A stretch of DNA of 64,000 nt from Aquimarina sp. MAR_2010_214. GTDB lineage: Bacteria > Bacteroidota > Bacteroidia > Flavobacteriales > Flavobacteriaceae. Both the position numbers and the translations under genes were made by a program. The stretch spans positions 4,324,501 to 4,388,500 of the forward strand of contig NZ_PJMS01000001.1 of NCBI RefSeq assembly GCF_002846555.1. The letters are read 5' to 3'. This document shows, piece after piece, positions 1-9,116 of the stretch. Under the pieces are notes generated by a model, which did no database searches, was not told the origin of the DNA, and worked only from the letters and a program-made list of their open reading frames with translations. The first letter of the stretch is position 1. Each line of letters starts with the position of its first letter.

Positions 1-409
1 TATAAGACATCGTAAGGTGATTAAAGAAATTACCCGAGATAAAATACATGGTAAATTATGTGCCTATGGTTTATTATCTGATCAATCTCCTAAATTAAAA
101 AACGCACTATATTGGACTGATTTTATGAACATTAAAATTCCTGTCATTACAGGAGGCGAAGTATTGGCCAAAAGGCTAGATATGCCGGTAATGTATTTAA
201 AAGTAGAGAAAGTAAAACGAGGGTATTATCAAGCTAAATTTATAAAGATTACCGATGATCCTAAAAAATGTAAGGACCATTTCATCACAAAAACCTATCT
301 CTCCTTATTAGAAAATCAAATCAAAGAAAAACCTGAGTATTATTTATGGACTCATAGACGATGGAAACATCGTGATGCAAAAATCCCTAAAAGCGCAATA
401 GTAGACTAA
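1..409 (+). CDS. LpxL/HtrB-type lysophospholipid acyltransferase, 5' end outside window
   Basis: C-terminal part of a membrane-associated acyltransferase of the lipid A biosynthesis (HtrB/MsbB/LpxL) family, which transfers acyl chains from a carrier onto lipid A-like glycolipids at the inner membrane. The reading frame is open to the window edge: in-frame codons before position 17 give IRHRK, which aligns with HRIRGR-type sequence of the two following paralogues, so the GTG at 17 is internal and not the start. Visible family blocks are SDQSPK, YWTDFM and the C-terminal YYLWTHRRWKHR. The catalytic HxxxxE motif lies upstream of the window. This is the first of three tandem paralogues on the same strand. 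The family assignment is firm; the substrate is unknown. Confidence 0.85.
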   Translation, partial: IRHRKVIKEITRDKIHGKLCAYGLLSDQSPKLKNALYWTDFMNIKIPVITGGEVLAKRLDMPVMYLKVEKVKRGYYQAKFIKITDDPKKCKDHFITKTYLSLLENQIKEKPEYYLWTHRRWKHRDAKIPKSAIVD

Positions 410-526
410 ATCACAATGATTATGTGTTTTATTACTATATAATTACTCCTTTTTTTAATGCTATCGTTTACTTTTGGTTTTTTAACAAAAATACCATTAT
501 TTTCGTGAATCAAACCCTGCCCTTTT

Positions 527-1426
527 ATGCAATTAATTATCTATAAATTAGTTTACCCTTTTTTATGGTTTATTTCAAAATTACCATGGAAGCTTTTTTA
601 TGCCTTTTCTACATGTATTTTTTTTCTGGTCTATTATGTTTTTAGGTATCGAAGAAAAACTGTAACTCAAAATCTGAAGTTGGTTTTCCCAAAAAAAACT
701 TTTCAAGAAATAAAAAAAACACGAAAAGAGTTTTATCAACATATGTGTGATATGTTTCTCGAAATGATCAAATCGATATCCATTTCAAATGAAGAAATGA
801 AAGAACGATTTAAGGTTACAAATATTGAAAAACTACACGAATTAGAGGAGAAAGGCGAAAATATAATGATACTCATGGCTCATTACGCAAGTTATGAATG
901 GGCAAATGTAATTGATATACAAACAAATTTTCAAGCAGTTGGAGTTTATAAGAGGATAGGAAATAAGTACTTCGATAGATTGGTACATCGAATCAGAGCT
1001 AGATTTGGTTCGAGAGTAATTGGCACTAAAGATGCTATGAAAATAATTACAGAAGATCAATCTAAAGAGGGGTTGTACATGTATGGGTTAATTTCTGATC
1101 AATCCCCAAAGCTATATAAAGCAACTTTTTGGACTGATTTTATGGGAATTAAGGTACCTGCTTTTTTAGGCGCAGAAGTATTATCAAAGCGACTGGGACT
1201 AAATACATATTATCTACAAGTTGAAAAAATAAAAAGAGGATACTATGAAGCTACTTTTGTTACTCTAACAGAAGACTCAAAAAACTGCGAAGATTACTCA
1301 ATTATAAAAAATTATCTTAGATTACTAGAAAATCAGATTTATAATAAACCACAATATTATTTATGGTCTCATAAACGTTGGAAACACCGTAATGAAACTA
1401 TTCCTGAAGGTGCCACTGTAGATTAA
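527..1426 (+). CDS. LpxL/HtrB-type lysophospholipid acyltransferase, tandem copy 2
   Basis: A 299-residue acyltransferase of the HtrB/MsbB family. A hydrophobic N-terminal anchor covers residues 1-40 and is followed by the basic RYRRKTV segment. The catalytic HxxxxE motif is visible as HYASYE (His119, Glu124). SDQSPK near residue 189 and a C-terminal YYLWSHKRWKHR block also match the family, and the length is usual. The ATG at 527 opens with MQLIIY, the same as copy 3, which supports this start. It lies 117 bp after copy 1 and 71 bp before copy 3, so co-transcription is possible. It probably acylates a lipid A or other envelope lipid; which one cannot be read from sequence. Confidence 0.9.
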   Translation: MQLIIYKLVYPFLWFISKLPWKLFYAFSTCIFFLVYYVFRYRRKTVTQNLKLVFPKKTFQEIKKTRKEFYQHMCDMFLEMIKSISISNEEMKERFKVTNIEKLHELEEKGENIMILMAHYASYEWANVIDIQTNFQAVGVYKRIGNKYFDRLVHRIRARFGSRVIGTKDAMKIITEDQSKEGLYMYGLISDQSPKLYKATFWTDFMGIKVPAFLGAEVLSKRLGLNTYYLQVEKIKRGYYEATFVTLTEDSKNCEDYSIIKNYLRLLENQIYNKPQYYLWSHKRWKHRNETIPEGATVD

Positions 1427-1497
1427 AAACACGTATTAATCTACAGATTATTAAATAAGCTTACCTTTATGCGTTTTTAACTACACTAAACTCACTT

Positions 1498-2397
1498 ATG
1501 CAATTAATTATATACTACTTAGTATACCCTATAATATTGGGCATCTCTAAACTACCCTGGCGATTATTTTATGCATTTTCTACCTGTGCATATATTTTGG
1601 TATACTACATTATTAGATATAGAAGAAAAACAGTAATTGAAAACTTACAACTAGTCTTCCCCGAAAAGTCAAAAAAAGAAATTCAGAATATCAGTAAATC
1701 ATTTTATAAACATATGTGTGATATGTTTTTGGAAATGACAAAATCACTTTCGATTTCCAGAGAAGAATTAATAAAACGTTATAAGGTTGTAAATCTGGAT
1801 GAATTTCACGAATTCGAAAGAAAGAATAAAAGTATAATTACATTAATGGGACATTACGCTAGTTTTGAATGGTCTAATGCTGTAGATCTGGTATCACTAA
1901 ACCCATGTGTAGGAATCTATAAACAAATAGAAAACAAATATTTTGATCGTCTTGCACATCGTATCCGAGGTCGTTTTGACTCAAGGCTTATCCCTAGTCA
2001 TAAAGTTGCAAGACAAATCATTAAAGATAAAAAGGAAGGTACTGTATGCGGTTACGGAATGATTTCTGATCAATCTCCAAAAATTTACAATGCAAAATAT
2101 TGGACAGATTTTATGGGTGTCAAAGTTCCTATATTCTTAGGAGGTGAGTTCTTAGCACAACGACTTGATGTTATTGTATTATACCTTCATGTAGAAAAAG
2201 TAAAACGAGGACATTATGAAGTAAGATTTATCCCTATCTCTGAAAACAGTAAAGAAGAAGAGCCATATTTCATCATAAAGAAATATCTTCAATTACTTGA
2301 GAATCAAATCCGAGAAAAACCAGAATATTATCTTTGGACTCATAAACGATGGAAACATCGTAATGAACCTATTCCAGAAGGAGCTATAGTAGACTAA
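1498..2397 (+). CDS. LpxL/HtrB-type lysophospholipid acyltransferase, tandem copy 3
   Basis: A 299-residue paralogue of the preceding gene with the same length, the same opening MQLIIY, the N-terminal hydrophobic anchor, the catalytic HYASFE motif (His119, Glu124) and the C-terminal YYLWTHKRWKHR block. Every family hallmark is intact, so it is likely functional. Divergence from copy 2 is substantial across the central region, which suggests an old duplication and possibly different acyl-donor or acceptor preference (inference). It is the last gene of the tandem array and is followed by a 547-bp gap. Confidence 0.9.
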   Translation: MQLIIYYLVYPIILGISKLPWRLFYAFSTCAYILVYYIIRYRRKTVIENLQLVFPEKSKKEIQNISKSFYKHMCDMFLEMTKSLSISREELIKRYKVVNLDEFHEFERKNKSIITLMGHYASFEWSNAVDLVSLNPCVGIYKQIENKYFDRLAHRIRGRFDSRLIPSHKVARQIIKDKKEGTVCGYGMISDQSPKIYNAKYWTDFMGVKVPIFLGGEFLAQRLDVIVLYLHVEKVKRGHYEVRFIPISENSKEEEPYFIIKKYLQLLENQIREKPEYYLWTHKRWKHRNEPIPEGAIVD

Positions 2398-2944
2398 TGC
2401 CTCCATCAGGGAATGGGAAGAACCCCCTATTAAACAAAGACTTTGGTGTTTTTATAACTTTAGATTTTCAAGAGTTATAATATTACTAAGTTATTTTCAG
2501 CACTGAGTTTTAGCCGGCTTAAGTCTGAACACAGACCTATCTGCTTCAAGCCGAAAGTAGTTTAGTTGAAACCAAAATTCTAAGGCATTTTTAAAGTGGT
2601 ATAAGATTGCTCTTTGAGGAACTGCAACCCTTATTATAGACATCTATAGATAGTAACTTATATAAAGGAGAAATAAGTTTTATTATTCCCAAAAAATGTT
2701 TTTCACGGAATCCAGTGTATTTTAGAATTTAAAAACATCGCAAATTACAATGTTGAATATAAAAAGCAATAAAATTCATAAAAGCCACACATACTGCGAT
2801 ATTATGTATACTGCAGTTTTGTGATTACTGTAACTTCTTATAGAAAACATACAGTTGATAAACGATGTTGCTAAATTCTGAAACAACAGTAAATATTTAT
2901 CAATCAAAATGTTACATTTCAACTATACCATAAATAAATAATCA
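2398..2944. other. 547-bp intergenic gap, no gene recognised
   Basis: No open frame longer than about 25 codons and no tRNA- or rRNA-like sequence is visible. The stretch is AT-rich with a slightly less AT-rich patch around 2505-2570. No clear promoter for the next gene was recognised. Confidence 0.5.
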
Positions 2945-3424
2945 ATGATAAAAATTATAACAGGACTTTTTTTTCTTTTAACATCAAGCCTCCTTGCGCA
3001 AGAACAAACAGTAGGTTTTAAACTAAATGACTCTACTACATTATCATTTACAACAAAACCCTTTGACCCATCTCATAAAAAGTTCCAATATTATGATGAA
3101 ACACATCCATATTCTATTGATGGCAAACCTATATTTGGAACAGATGCCAATATGCCAAAACATGAATTAGTAAAAGCAATATTACAGATAAATGAAACAG
3201 AATATAATCTTCAGGTTGATACTATGTATGACCCTGGTATCGAGAAAGAAAACATGCATCGGTTTAAAATTATCAAAACCGGTCCTATGCTCTCTTTAAA
3301 AGCAAGATTCTCTGATGGCGCAGGAGGGTATTTGGCAGAATGGGTTATTATTATAGGAGGAAAAAGCATTAGAACAATGTTAACTAATGACGAATTGGCC
3401 TATTCTTATTTTGCTGATTACTAA
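2945..3424 (+). CDS. Secreted hypothetical protein (159 aa)
   Basis: Not recognised as a named family. The N-terminus MIKIITGLFFLLTSSLLAQ is a typical signal peptide with predicted cleavage after LLAQ and no lipobox cysteine, so the mature protein of about 140 residues should be periplasmic or secreted. The mature part has alternating hydrophobic and charged residues suggestive of beta structure, contains no cysteine after the signal, and has a glycine-rich GAGGYLAEW segment near the end. It stands alone: 547 bp from the acyltransferases and convergent with glmM. No function can be assigned. Confidence 0.7.
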   Translation: MIKIITGLFFLLTSSLLAQEQTVGFKLNDSTTLSFTTKPFDPSHKKFQYYDETHPYSIDGKPIFGTDANMPKHELVKAILQINETEYNLQVDTMYDPGIEKENMHRFKIIKTGPMLSLKARFSDGAGGYLAEWVIIIGGKSIRTMLTNDELAYSYFADY

Positions 3425-3516
3425 ACCCGATTCACACCAATCTTTTGCACATTATCAAAAAGACACCAAGTTTCTAAGAGGCGATTACTGATTGAGACAC
3501 TCTTAAGACTCATTGC

Positions 3517-3581
3517 AATACATGATTTACCTGAAAAAGAACATGATAATTATGAGGTGTTTTACAGGTAAATCATGTATT
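3517..3581. terminator. Long inverted repeat between convergent genes
   Basis: Two perfect 17-bp arms at 3517-3533 and 3565-3581 (core CATGATTTACCTG / CAGGTAAATCATG) are separated by a 31-nt loop. It sits between two converging genes, so it may act as a bidirectional terminator. The loop is long and the T-tracts are poor, so a protein-binding or mobile-repeat origin is also possible. Confidence 0.5.
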
Positions 3582-3591
3582 ATAAATAGTT

Positions 3592-4980
3592 CTATATCCC
3601 TGCTATTTCTTTTAAAGTAATGATTGTATCTTCTGCCAAAGAATCTGCTTTTTCTTGGCTTAAGGCTTCGGTATAGATACGAATAATAGGCTCTGTATTA
3701 CTTTTACGTAAATGAACCCAGCAATCTGCAAAATCTACCTTTACTCCATCTACAGTAGACACCTCTTCTGAAATATGTTTTGAATGAAACCCTTTTAAAA
3801 TACCGTCAACATCTAAGTCAGGAGTCAATTGAATTTTATTTTTACTCATAAAATAAGAAGGGTAGCTATCACGTAATTCGCTTACACTGCATTTCTTTTC
3901 TGCCAAATGCGTAAGAAATAAGGCTACTCCTACCAGAGAATCTCTTCCATAATGTGATTCTGGATAAATAATACCTCCGTTACCCTCACCACCGATAACT
4001 GCATTATTTGCTTTCATCAACTCTACTACATTAACCTCACCTACTGCACTTGCTTCATAATTACCATTATGCTTTTGTGTTACATCTCTTAATGCTCTAC
4101 TTGATGATAAATTAGAAACCGTATTACCATTAGTTTTCCCTAAAACAAAATCAGCACAAGCGACTAATGTATATTCTTCTCCAAACATTTCTCCGTTTTC
4201 GCTCATAAAAGCCAAACGATCTACATCAGGATCAACTGTAATTCCCATATCTGCCTTCTCCTTAACTACTAATTCAGACAAATCTGTCAAATGTTCTTTT
4301 AATGGTTCTGGATTATGAGGGAAATGCCCAGTAGGCTCACAGTATAACTCAATAGTTTCTACTCCCATTTTCTTAAGTAACCCTGGTATTGCAATACCCC
4401 CTGTAGAGTTAACCGCATCTACAACAACTTTGAAACCGGATTTGCTCACCAATTCTGCATTTACCAGAGGTAGGTTTAATACTTCTTCAATATGTTTATC
4501 AATATATGTATCATTCACAGTGATGCTTCCCAAATCATCAACCTCTGCAAAAACATATTCATCATTTTCTGCTATACTTAAAATCCTTTTTCCATTCTCT
4601 GCATTCAAGAATTCACCTTTATGGTTAAGTAATTTTAATGCATTCCATTGTTTTGGATTATGACTAGCTGTAAGTATTATTCCTCCATCTGCTTTTTCTA
4701 AAGGTACAGCAATCTCTACTGTAGGTGTCGTAGAAAGCCCTAAATCAATAACATGAATTCCTAATCCAACCAAACTATTCATCACCAGTTGTTGAATCAT
4801 AGATCCAGAAATTCTGGCATCACGACCTACCACAACAGTTGGATGATCTACATTCGTTTCATTTTTTAGCCAACTTCCATAAGCCGAAGCAAATTTTACC
4901 GCATCTACTGGGGTAAGATTATCACCAACTGTTCCTCCAATTGTTCCTCTAATCCCTGAAATTGATTTTATTAATGTCAT
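3592..4980 (-). CDS. glmM: Phosphoglucosamine mutase
   Basis: A 462-residue alpha-D-phosphohexomutase, most likely GlmM, which converts glucosamine-6-phosphate to glucosamine-1-phosphate for UDP-GlcNAc, peptidoglycan and lipid A synthesis in the cytoplasm. The four family loops are all present: the phosphoserine loop TASHNP (Ser106), the metal-binding DPDVDR (250-255), the sugar-binding GEGNGG near 335, and the C-terminal phosphate-binding RKSNTEP. Length is normal. The ATG follows a good Bacteroidetes promoter on the same strand. A phosphoglucomutase or phosphomannomutase role cannot be fully excluded, because these enzymes share the motifs. Confidence 0.92.
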   Translation of the reverse strand: MTLIKSISGIRGTIGGTVGDNLTPVDAVKFASAYGSWLKNETNVDHPTVVVGRDARISGSMIQQLVMNSLVGLGIHVIDLGLSTTPTVEIAVPLEKADGGIILTASHNPKQWNALKLLNHKGEFLNAENGKRILSIAENDEYVFAEVDDLGSITVNDTYIDKHIEEVLNLPLVNAELVSKSGFKVVVDAVNSTGGIAIPGLLKKMGVETIELYCEPTGHFPHNPEPLKEHLTDLSELVVKEKADMGITVDPDVDRLAFMSENGEMFGEEYTLVACADFVLGKTNGNTVSNLSSSRALRDVTQKHNGNYEASAVGEVNVVELMKANNAVIGGEGNGGIIYPESHYGRDSLVGVALFLTHLAEKKCSVSELRDSYPSYFMSKNKIQLTPDLDVDGILKGFHSKHISEEVSTVDGVKVDFADCWVHLRKSNTEPIIRIYTEALSQEKADSLAEDTIITLKEIAGI

Positions 4981-5008
4981 ATTTTTTGATTGATTTTTCT
5001 ATTTCGAA

Positions 5009-5039
5009 CAAATGTACAAGATATGACATACAGCAACAA
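5009..5039 (-). promoter_or_regulatory. Bacteroidetes-type promoter of glmM
   Basis: On the minus strand TTG (5037-5039), a 20-nt spacer and TACATTTG (5009-5016) match the Bacteroidetes primary-sigma pattern TTG-N19-21-TAnnTTTG. It lies about 30 bp upstream of the glmM start. Confidence 0.6.
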
Positions 5040-5135
5040 TTTAATAGGTTAGAATTTTATGAATACATATAAGTTTTTTCAGGAATTAATGATTCACAAA
5101 AAGTATTTAGTTATCTTATATAATAATTTAATGCA

Positions 5136-5993
5136 TCATAGTTTATTTTCAACTATTTCAATACACCCTTTATCCGCCATAGTTACGTAGAATGTGCCAA
5201 AATCATTACTAAATGTAATATTCGTAGGTTTGCTTCCTTTGAGTTTTATTTCTTTTAAGAGTTTCCCTTTTGGAGATAATATCACTACGGTACCTTTATC
5301 ATACCTGCATACATACAGGTTTCCTTTACTATCACATCGCATCCCATCAAGGCCAAAATCATCAAAAGAATACAATAGCTTTTTATTTAGTACCGTACCA
5401 TCATTCTGAATATCATAGACCCATATTTTTCGTTGAACAGACTCGTTAACATACAATTTTCCTCCATCGGGACTTACTTCTATTCCATTGGTAGTTCCCA
5501 TATTGCTTTCAAGTTTTTCAAACCCTTTACTACGAGTTATTTTCCAAATATTACCTGTACCATTTTTCCAATTTGGGTCACTGGCATAAATAATTCCAGA
5601 CGGTGAAATAGCGATATCGTTAGGTTGATTTGCATCTGGATGATGAGCAAAAACTGAAATCTCCCGAGTATCCATGTCTACCATCAAAATATTATGATTT
5701 GTATAATCTGCGACATACATTTTATCCTGTTCCCCGAATCTAATTCCGTTTCCTATACTTCCATCGGGAAGTTCTAAAAACAATGATAGTCTTCCATCTG
5801 GAGTAATTTTCCCTATCGTTCCTTCTTTTTGATAATTAACAGCATAAATATTACCTCTAAAATCTGTTGCCGGGCCTTCAATACCACTAGTAAATGTGTT
5901 CGGGATTGTAAAATCTTTACTCGTTATTTCTTTAGTACATGATAAATGCAAAACAACAATTACAAAAGAAAGAGAAAACACAATATATCTCAT
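5136..5993 (-). CDS. SMP-30/gluconolactonase-like beta-propeller lipoprotein
   Basis: A 285-residue protein with a lipoprotein signal (hydrophobic run, then lipobox LHLSC with Cys near residue 19), so it is probably membrane anchored in the periplasm or outer membrane. The mature part is a beta-propeller of the SMP-30/gluconolactonase or NHL type: repeated strands such as GNIYAVNY, KMYVADYTN, GIIYASDPN, GKLYVNES, GNLYVCRY and TFYVTMAD occur at regular spacing. Members bind metals and hydrolyse lactones or related esters; the exact substrate here is unknown. It is divergent from the acpH-like gene, with a 140-bp shared upstream region. Confidence 0.75.
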   Translation of the reverse strand: MRYIVFSLSFVIVVLHLSCTKEITSKDFTIPNTFTSGIEGPATDFRGNIYAVNYQKEGTIGKITPDGRLSLFLELPDGSIGNGIRFGEQDKMYVADYTNHNILMVDMDTREISVFAHHPDANQPNDIAISPSGIIYASDPNWKNGTGNIWKITRSKGFEKLESNMGTTNGIEVSPDGGKLYVNESVQRKIWVYDIQNDGTVLNKKLLYSFDDFGLDGMRCDSKGNLYVCRYDKGTVVILSPKGKLLKEIKLKGSKPTNITFSNDFGTFYVTMADKGCIEIVENKL

Positions 5994-6084
5994 GATTTAA
6001 GTTTTTAGGTATACCATCAAAAATAATTTATTTTAACCGTTAAACTTTCATTTTTTTTACGAGCGATACTTTTTATCATACAAA

Positions 6085-6100
6085 CGACTACTATTAGTCG
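6085..6100. promoter_or_regulatory. Short palindrome in a divergent promoter region
   Basis: CGACTA-CTAT-TAGTCG is a perfect 6-bp inverted repeat 34 bp before the start at 6134 and between divergent genes. It could be an operator or a small hairpin; chance is not excluded. Confidence 0.25.
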
Positions 6101-6133
6101 ATATTAATATTTAAAAAATCGTATTTTAACCCA

Positions 6134-6721
6134 ATGAATTTTCTAGCCCACATTTATCTTTCTGGCGAAGACCCTGAACTCAAAATAGGTAATTTTATCG
6201 CTGATTCTGTCAAAGGGAAAAAGCAGTTACTACAATTCCCTACACGTATACAACAAGGAATTACCTTACATCGTAAAATTGACTCATATACAGATAGTCA
6301 TTCTATTGTTAGACAAAGTGTATCCAGGCTATTTCCTAAATACAGGCATTATAGCACTGTGATTGTAGATGTTCTTTATGATCATTTTCTAGCAACTAAT
6401 TGGAAAGAATACTCTGACATTCCTCTTGAAACGTATGTCGCAGAATTTTATGATTTATTACATGAATACCATGAAGTCTTACCAAAACAGATTCAAAATT
6501 TCATGCCATATATGATTAAGGACAACTGGCTTCTTAGCTATGCTACTATTCCAGGAATTGGTACAATATTATATCAAATGAATCAGAGAACAAAAAATAG
6601 ATCTAAGATGAATTTTGCTGTCATCGAACTCGAACAATATTACTCTGATTTTGACAAGGAATTTCGTTCTTTTTTTGAAGAATTAGAACTTTACACTAAA
6701 AATGAAATAAGAATATTATGA
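6134..6721 (+). CDS. Acyl carrier protein phosphodiesterase family (AcpH/DUF479)
   Basis: A 195-residue protein of the ACP phosphodiesterase family, related to the HD fold, whose members remove 4'-phosphopantetheine from holo-ACP in the cytoplasm. Typical family features are the opening MNFLAHIYLS, GNFIADSVKG, GITLHRKIDSYTDSH and DVLYDHFLATNW, which supply the His/Asp metal ligands. Length matches the family. Its stop overlaps the start of the gamma-glutamyltransferase gene by 4 bp (ATGA), indicating translational coupling. The family assignment is secure; AcpH activity in Bacteroidetes is not certain. Confidence 0.85.
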   Translation: MNFLAHIYLSGEDPELKIGNFIADSVKGKKQLLQFPTRIQQGITLHRKIDSYTDSHSIVRQSVSRLFPKYRHYSTVIVDVLYDHFLATNWKEYSDIPLETYVAEFYDLLHEYHEVLPKQIQNFMPYMIKDNWLLSYATIPGIGTILYQMNQRTKNRSKMNFAVIELEQYYSDFDKEFRSFFEELELYTKNEIRIL

Positions 6722-8433
6722 AAATAAAATCTATTAGACATTTATTTTACATCTCATTACTTATCTTAAGTTTTTCATGTAAAACCAATACTGAACCAAA
6801 ACAAGAGATTGAACCAGTTGTTGGTCTTGTTACGCAAAAAGCCATGGTAGTTTCTGCCCGGGAGGAGGCTTCAAAAATTGGAGCAGATATTATGAAAAAA
6901 GGAGGAAATGCTTTTGATGCTATGGTTGGTACAGCAATGGCTTTGGCGGTTACTTACCCTGTAGCAGGAAATCTGGGTGGTGGTGGATTTATGGTATACC
7001 GAAAAGCTAATGGAGAAACAGGGGCTCTAGATTATAGAGAAAAAGGACCTCTAGCTGCTACCAAAGATATGTACCTGGATGATAAAGGAGAGTTTATTCC
7101 TAAAAAAAGCCAACTAGGAGCTATGGCTGTTGGTGTCCCCGGAACCATTGCTGGTATTTTTGAAGTACATAAAAAATTTGGAACCTTACCTATAGAAGAT
7201 ATACTTACTCCTGTGGTAGAATTGGCAAAAAGAGGTTTTGTGATTACCGAAAAACAAGAAAGACGCTTTGCAAATTATGAAGATTTATTCTATGAAGCCA
7301 ATGAAGATACAATTCCTATTCTTAGAGGTTATAAAGCCAATGACACCTTAAAAAACATAAAACTAGCCGAAACGCTCGAGAGAATCATAAAAAATGGAGT
7401 TGATGAGTTATATAAGGGAGAATCGGGTGAAAAATTAGTTAATTTCATTCAGTCAAAAGGTGGTATCATCACTATGGATGATTTGGCAAAATACGAGGCA
7501 AAATGGCGTAAACCGATACAATTTCGGTATAAAAATCTCAATATAACTTCTATGTCACCACCTTCGAGTGGCGGTATATGTCTTGCTCAAATCATGAAGA
7601 TGATCGAACCTTATGACTTAAGCAGTTATGGTCATAATTCTCTTAAAAGTATACAGGTAATTACGGAAGCAGAGCGAAGGGCTTATGCAGATCGTAGTTT
7701 CTATTTGGGTGATCCTGATTTTGTAAAAATCCCGGACGACACTCTTATTAGTGAATCTTATCTTTCTGATCGTATGCTGGATTTTAGTTTTGATAAAGCT
7801 ACATTGTCTTCAGATATAAACTGTGGAATTATTCCTGGATATGAAAGTGATGAAACTACCCACTACTCTATAGTAGATCAGTTCGGAAATGCAATTTCGG
7901 TAACAACAACACTTAATGGAGCTTATGGCTCGAAATTGTATGTCCCAGAATTAGGTTTCTTTCTAAATAATGAGATGGATGATTTTAGTGCCAAACCTGG
8001 TGTCCCAAATATGTTTGGTTTAATAGGCGCAGAAGCCAATGCTATTGTCCCCGAAAAAAGAATGCTGAGTTCTATGACTCCTACAATTGTAGAGAAAGAT
8101 GGAAAGTTTTGGATGTCTGTTGGTACCCCTGGCGGATCAACAATTATTACTTCTGTGTTACAAACTATTTTGAATGTATCAGAATATGGGATGACCATGC
8201 AAGATGCAGTTAATGCTCCTCGTTTTCATCATCAATGGTTGCCCGATGTAGTAGTGTTTGAACCAGAATCATTTGATAATGATTTATTAGATGGCCTACG
8301 GCAAAAAGGGTATCAAATCAATGAAGAAGATTCTAAAATTATAGGGAAAGTAGATGGTATTCTTGTTCTCCCAGATGGAACATTAGAAGGTGGCGCTGAT
8401 AAAAGAGGCGATGATACTGCAGTAGGATTTTAA
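6718..8433 (+). CDS. ggt: Gamma-glutamyltransferase (glutathione hydrolase), lipoprotein form
   Basis: A 571-residue gamma-glutamyltransferase of the Ntn-hydrolase fold, which hydrolyses or transfers the gamma-glutamyl group of glutathione in the periplasm. It is made as a proenzyme that cuts itself before the catalytic threonine. The motif TTHYSIVD gives nucleophile Thr380 and is followed by the usual VTTTLNGAYGS. Glycines of the small-subunit oxyanion region appear in VGTPGGSTI. The N-terminus ends in a lipobox (SFSC), so it is probably a lipoprotein rather than a free periplasmic enzyme. It overlaps the upstream gene by 4 bp and precedes alkD by 11 bp. Confidence 0.95.
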   Translation: MKIKSIRHLFYISLLILSFSCKTNTEPKQEIEPVVGLVTQKAMVVSAREEASKIGADIMKKGGNAFDAMVGTAMALAVTYPVAGNLGGGGFMVYRKANGETGALDYREKGPLAATKDMYLDDKGEFIPKKSQLGAMAVGVPGTIAGIFEVHKKFGTLPIEDILTPVVELAKRGFVITEKQERRFANYEDLFYEANEDTIPILRGYKANDTLKNIKLAETLERIIKNGVDELYKGESGEKLVNFIQSKGGIITMDDLAKYEAKWRKPIQFRYKNLNITSMSPPSSGGICLAQIMKMIEPYDLSSYGHNSLKSIQVITEAERRAYADRSFYLGDPDFVKIPDDTLISESYLSDRMLDFSFDKATLSSDINCGIIPGYESDETTHYSIVDQFGNAISVTTTLNGAYGSKLYVPELGFFLNNEMDDFSAKPGVPNMFGLIGAEANAIVPEKRMLSSMTPTIVEKDGKFWMSVGTPGGSTIITSVLQTILNVSEYGMTMQDAVNAPRFHHQWLPDVVVFEPESFDNDLLDGLRQKGYQINEEDSKIIGKVDGILVLPDGTLEGGADKRGDDTAVGF

Positions 8434-8444
8434 CATATAGAAAC

Positions 8445-9116
8445 ATGGATTTCACAACCTCTCTAATGGCTATACTAGAAAGTAATGCTAATGCTGAAGA
8501 AGCAGTAAGAATGGAAGCTTATATGAAAAATCGTTTTTCCTATTACGGTATAAAGGCCCCTATTCGAAAAGCACTTTTTAAAAATGTAGTTCGTGAATAT
8601 ATTCCTAAGTTATCTCATAATCATGTAATCCGTATTGCAAATACTCTTTACAAAAAACCGAAACGAGAACTTCATTATTGTGCTATGGAACTAGTTGATC
8701 AGTTCTTAAAAAAGAAATACAACATAGCAGATATTGATTTTATAGAACAACTTATTACCACCAATTCCTGGTGGGATTCGGTTGATTTTATTGCAAAACA
8801 TATTTTGGGGAAATATTTGTTACAATTTCCTGATCAAGTACCTCTTATAATTGAGAAATTTTCAGACTCTGATAATATGTGGCTTAACCGAAGTGCACTC
8901 TTATTTCAATTAGGATATAAAGATAAAACAGATTTTCAATTATTATGTAAACTTTGTGAGCAGCATAAATCTTCTAATGAATTCTTTATCAAGAAAGCTG
9001 TTGGTTGGGCGTTACGAGAGTACTCAAAAGTAAATCCTGAAGCAGTTGTACAGTTTGTTTCTGAAACCAAACTCAAACATTTGTCCGAAAAAGAAGCTTT
9101 AAAGAGAATTAAATAA
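8445..9116 (+). CDS. AlkD-like DNA alkylation repair glycosylase
   Basis: A 223-residue HEAT-like repeat protein of the AlkC/AlkD family, which excises alkylated purines such as 3- and 7-methyl bases from DNA. The catalytic set known from Bacillus AlkD (Trp109, Asp113, Arg148) maps to Trp110, Asp114 and Arg149 here, within NSWWDSVD and MWLNRSALL. Helical repeats run through the whole chain. It is 11 bp downstream of ggt and probably in the same transcript. Its 3' end overlaps the convergent anti-sigma-like gene by 18 bp. Confidence 0.88.
   Translation: MDFTTSLMAILESNANAEEAVRMEAYMKNRFSYYGIKAPIRKALFKNVVREYIPKLSHNHVIRIANTLYKKPKRELHYCAMELVDQFLKKKYNIADIDFIEQLITTNSWWDSVDFIAKHILGKYLLQFPDQVPLIIEKFSDSDNMWLNRSALLFQLGYKDKTDFQLLCKLCEQHKSSNEFFIKKAVGWALREYSKVNPEAVVQFVSETKLKHLSEKEALKRIK

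Noticed and set aside
3592..4980. GTTACCC in glmM as a fourth copy of the GGGTAAC promoter element
   Set aside because: It is inside a coding sequence, and I saw neither the ATTT extension nor a suitably placed downstream gene.
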